DNA of 16,394 nucleotides from NCBI GenBank assembly GCA_021797265.1, contig JAJZZZ010000014.1:1-16394 (forward strand), given 5' to 3'. Within the stretch, counting starts at the first letter, position 1. The number at the start of each line of letters is the position of its first letter. A model generated the notes under the pieces. That model saw nothing but the letters and a program-made list of their open reading frames with translations. It did no database searches and was not told where the DNA came from. The translations under genes were made by a program, and so were the position numbers. This document shows, one piece after another, positions 14,754 through 16,394 of the stretch. The stretch is from Thermoplasmata archaeon (GTDB taxonomy: Archaea > Thermoplasmatota > Thermoplasmata > Thermoplasmatales > Thermoplasmataceae).

Positions 14754-14837
14754 TCTTTTAGAATGGACTGGATCATCAAATTTCAGAGCATTGAAATGGA
14801 TGACAGCAGTGAGAAGAATTTAAGGCTACATTTATAA

Positions 14838-14842
14838 TGAGG
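14838..14842 (+). promoter_or_regulatory. Ribosome binding site of the HMG-CoA reductase gene
   Basis: TGAGG lies 5 bases before ATG 14848. A TATA-like AATTTAAG at about 14818-14825 is centred 27 bases before the same ATG, so both leadered and leaderless translation could be read here. Confidence 0.4.
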
Positions 14843-14847
14843 CATAT

Positions 14848-16131
14848 ATGGGAAAGACCTCAAAGATAGAGAAATTCTACGATCTGAATATTGACCAGAG
14901 GCTTGGAAAAATTGCAGAATTCTCAGACCTTACTGAAGAAGAGGCAGATATCATCCGTGAACAGGATAAGGACAAAATGGAAACTATGGACCACATAATT
15001 GAGAATGTTTTTTCCACTCTTGAACTGCCAGTTGGCGTTGCAACTAACTTCTTCATAAATGGCAGGGATTACATGATTCCGATGGCTGTAGAGGAAGCGT
15101 CCATTGTTGCAGCTTGTTCAAATGCCGCAAAAATAGCCAGATCAACTGGAGGTTTTACCGCTGAGGCTGGTGAACCAATCATCATTGGCCAGATACAGCT
15201 TTTGGATTACGGTGATGCAGATAATGCAAGATCCTCTATCATGAAGAACAGAGAAAAGATAATAAATCTCGCAAACTCAAGAAGCAAGACACTCAGCAAA
15301 ATGAATGCCGGAGCAAAAGATATCGCAATAAGGGTTCTGTCAGATTCATCAAAAAGCATGGTGATACACCTTATTGTGGATGTTAGAGATGCAATGGGTG
15401 CAAACATTGTGAACACAATGTGTGAGACAGTTGCTCCATTGATAGAGGAAATTACAGGAGGGAGGGTAAATCTGCGCATTCTATCAAATCTGACACCACA
15501 GAGAATTGCCAGAAGCAGAGCAGTTTTTCCTGCCTCATTGATCGGCGGCAGAGAAGTTGTGAGGAGGATAATATCAGCATGTGAGATGGCAAATATTGAT
15601 CCCTACAGGGCAGCAACACACAACAAAGGAATAATGAATGGCATTGATTCTGTCCTCATGGTGACGATGAATGACTGGAGAGCAGCTGAAGCAAATGCTC
15701 ACACCTATTCCCACATATCAGGAAACCTTTCCCTTACAAGATACTATGAAAATGAAGCAGGAGACCTTGTCGGCGAAATAAATATACCAATATCCGTGGG
15801 AGTGGTAGGGGGAACAACTGGTGCTATTCAGAAGGTGAGGGTATTCCGGAAAATTCTTGGAGTGAACAGCAGCACTGAATTCTCAGAGGTCCTTGCATCT
15901 GTTGGTCTTGCCCAGAACTTTGCTGCGCTTCGGGCGCTCTGCAGTGAGGGGATTCAGAAAGGCCACATGGCCCTTCATGCAAGAAACGTGGCAATTACCG
16001 CAGGAGCCAGGGGCTATGAAGCTGAAAAAATTGCGGAGATTATGATAGGCCGGGGAAGTATAAGCGTCTCAAGCGCACAGGAGATAATGGCAGAACTCAG
16101 AAATGCTTATAATGAAAAGGATAATCACTGA
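14848..16131 (+). CDS. mvaA: Hydroxymethylglutaryl-CoA reductase, class II (bacterial type)
   Basis: 427 aa, the class II length. Reduces HMG-CoA to mevalonate, the committed step of isoprenoid supply for archaeal lipids. Catalytic residues follow the Pseudomonas mevalonii enzyme: E83 in AVEEASIVAACSNAAKIAR, K260 in ATHNKGIMNGID, D276 in NDWRAAEAN and H377 in GHMALHARN. The NAD-binding DAMGANIVNTMCE is at 181-193. It lacks the membrane anchor of class I enzymes. Class II reductases are usually bacterial and, in bacteria that use them degradatively, NADH-linked; the class in Thermoplasmatales is thought to have come by transfer. Cofactor preference cannot be read here. Start ATG with TGAGG 5 bases upstream. 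Confidence 0.96.
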   Translation: MGKTSKIEKFYDLNIDQRLGKIAEFSDLTEEEADIIREQDKDKMETMDHIIENVFSTLELPVGVATNFFINGRDYMIPMAVEEASIVAACSNAAKIARSTGGFTAEAGEPIIIGQIQLLDYGDADNARSSIMKNREKIINLANSRSKTLSKMNAGAKDIAIRVLSDSSKSMVIHLIVDVRDAMGANIVNTMCETVAPLIEEITGGRVNLRILSNLTPQRIARSRAVFPASLIGGREVVRRIISACEMANIDPYRAATHNKGIMNGIDSVLMVTMNDWRAAEANAHTYSHISGNLSLTRYYENEAGDLVGEINIPISVGVVGGTTGAIQKVRVFRKILGVNSSTEFSEVLASVGLAQNFAALRALCSEGIQKGHMALHARNVAITAGARGYEAEKIAEIMIGRGSISVSSAQEIMAELRNAYNEKDNH

Positions 16132-16143
16132 AATGAAATATAG

Positions 16144-16394
16144 ATGGTGGAAGCTGAGAATTTCATTGGGAATGGAGACACATTTTTTCAGAAAGAGAAG
16201 TACATAGACGCCATCCGGGAATATACAAAGGCACTTGAAATTATTGGAAAGAATGAAGATTCGGAAACAGCAGACCTATGTTACAGGCTGTCTCAAGCTT
16301 ATAGTTCCCTCGATTCCAAGAATGATGAGAATTCCATAAAATTTGCAAAAATGGCCCTTGATATCCACAAGAAATTGGGTGAAAAGGATATGGA
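16144..16394 (+). CDS. TPR-repeat protein (partial, C-terminus beyond window)
   Basis: The first 83 codons are present and the gene runs off the window end. Two TPR-like helical hairpins are visible: residues about 3-37 (GDTFFQKEKYIDAIREYTKA) and 41-80 (CYRLSQAYSSL followed by KFAKMALDIHKKLGEKD), with the usual small and aromatic positions (A, Y, A). These repeats make protein-protein interaction surfaces, so a partner or scaffold function is likely. The ATG at 16144 directly follows an in-frame TAG at 16141; it lies 12 bases after the HMG-CoA reductase stop, so it is probably in the same operon. A specific role is not readable. Confidence 0.8.
   Translation, partial: MVEAENFIGNGDTFFQKEKYIDAIREYTKALEIIGKNEDSETADLCYRLSQAYSSLDSKNDENSIKFAKMALDIHKKLGEKDM

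Noticed and set aside
14655..14837. Open frame on the plus strand across the pyrB start and the HMG-CoA reductase leader
   Set aside because: The first part is antisense to pyrB and crosses the promoter. A shorter version from the ATG at 14763 (24 codons) ending 10 bases before the HMG-CoA reductase ATG could be a leader peptide, but it has no promoter at the right distance and no ribosome binding site.

Overview
The window reads as a dense, continuous stretch of a euryarchaeal chromosome, most likely from the order Thermoplasmatales. The evidence is archaeal-only lipid genes (GGGP synthase, DGGGP synthase, glycerol-1-phosphate dehydrogenase), an archaeal initiation factor aIF2-beta with a C-terminal TRAM domain, an archaeal CTP-dependent riboflavin kinase fused to a DNA-binding domain, a class II (bacterial-type) HMG-CoA reductase, TATA boxes about 25-28 nt before start codons (leaderless transcription), and some GTG/TTG starts. 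I cannot name a genus from sequence alone. I see no rRNA, tRNA, CRISPR array, insertion sequence or phage gene.

Layout. 1-4627 (+ strand): the tail of a probable Trm1 tRNA methyltransferase, then DGGGP synthase and GGGP synthase (overlapping, consecutive steps of archaeal ether lipid synthesis), then purS-purL of purine synthesis and a small unrecognised gene that overlaps the end of purL. 4631-6366 (- strand): aIF2-beta/TRAM, a PIN-domain protein and the riboflavin kinase/regulator RbkR, the last preceded by an inverted repeat that may be its own operator. 6367-6631: an AT-rich 265-bp gap with five GTAC-centred palindromic motifs and a TATA box. 6632-7838 (+ strand): a two-gene operon coding for a protein with two ribbon-helix-helix (RHH) domains and a divergent, shortened FtsZ/tubulin-like protein. 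7858-11757 (- strand): amino acid permease, class III aminotransferase, then glycerol-1-phosphate dehydrogenase. 11930-13261 (- strand): an amidase-signature hydrolase. 13341-14722 (- strand): pyrB-pyrI (aspartate carbamoyltransferase). 14848-16394 (+ strand): class II HMG-CoA reductase and the start of a TPR protein.

How the genes work together. Four genes feed the archaeal membrane: HMG-CoA reductase makes mevalonate for isoprenoids, EgsA makes the sn-glycerol-1-phosphate backbone, and GGGPS and DGGGPS attach the two geranylgeranyl chains. PurS/PurL and PyrB/PyrI supply early steps of purine and pyrimidine synthesis. The most interesting locus is the RHH/FtsZ-like operon: its organisation resembles the haloarchaeal cdrS-ftsZ2 operon (an RHH regulator with a division protein), but the FtsZ-like partner appears to have lost the GTP-binding signature, so it may be a pseudo-tubulin partner or regulator of cell division.
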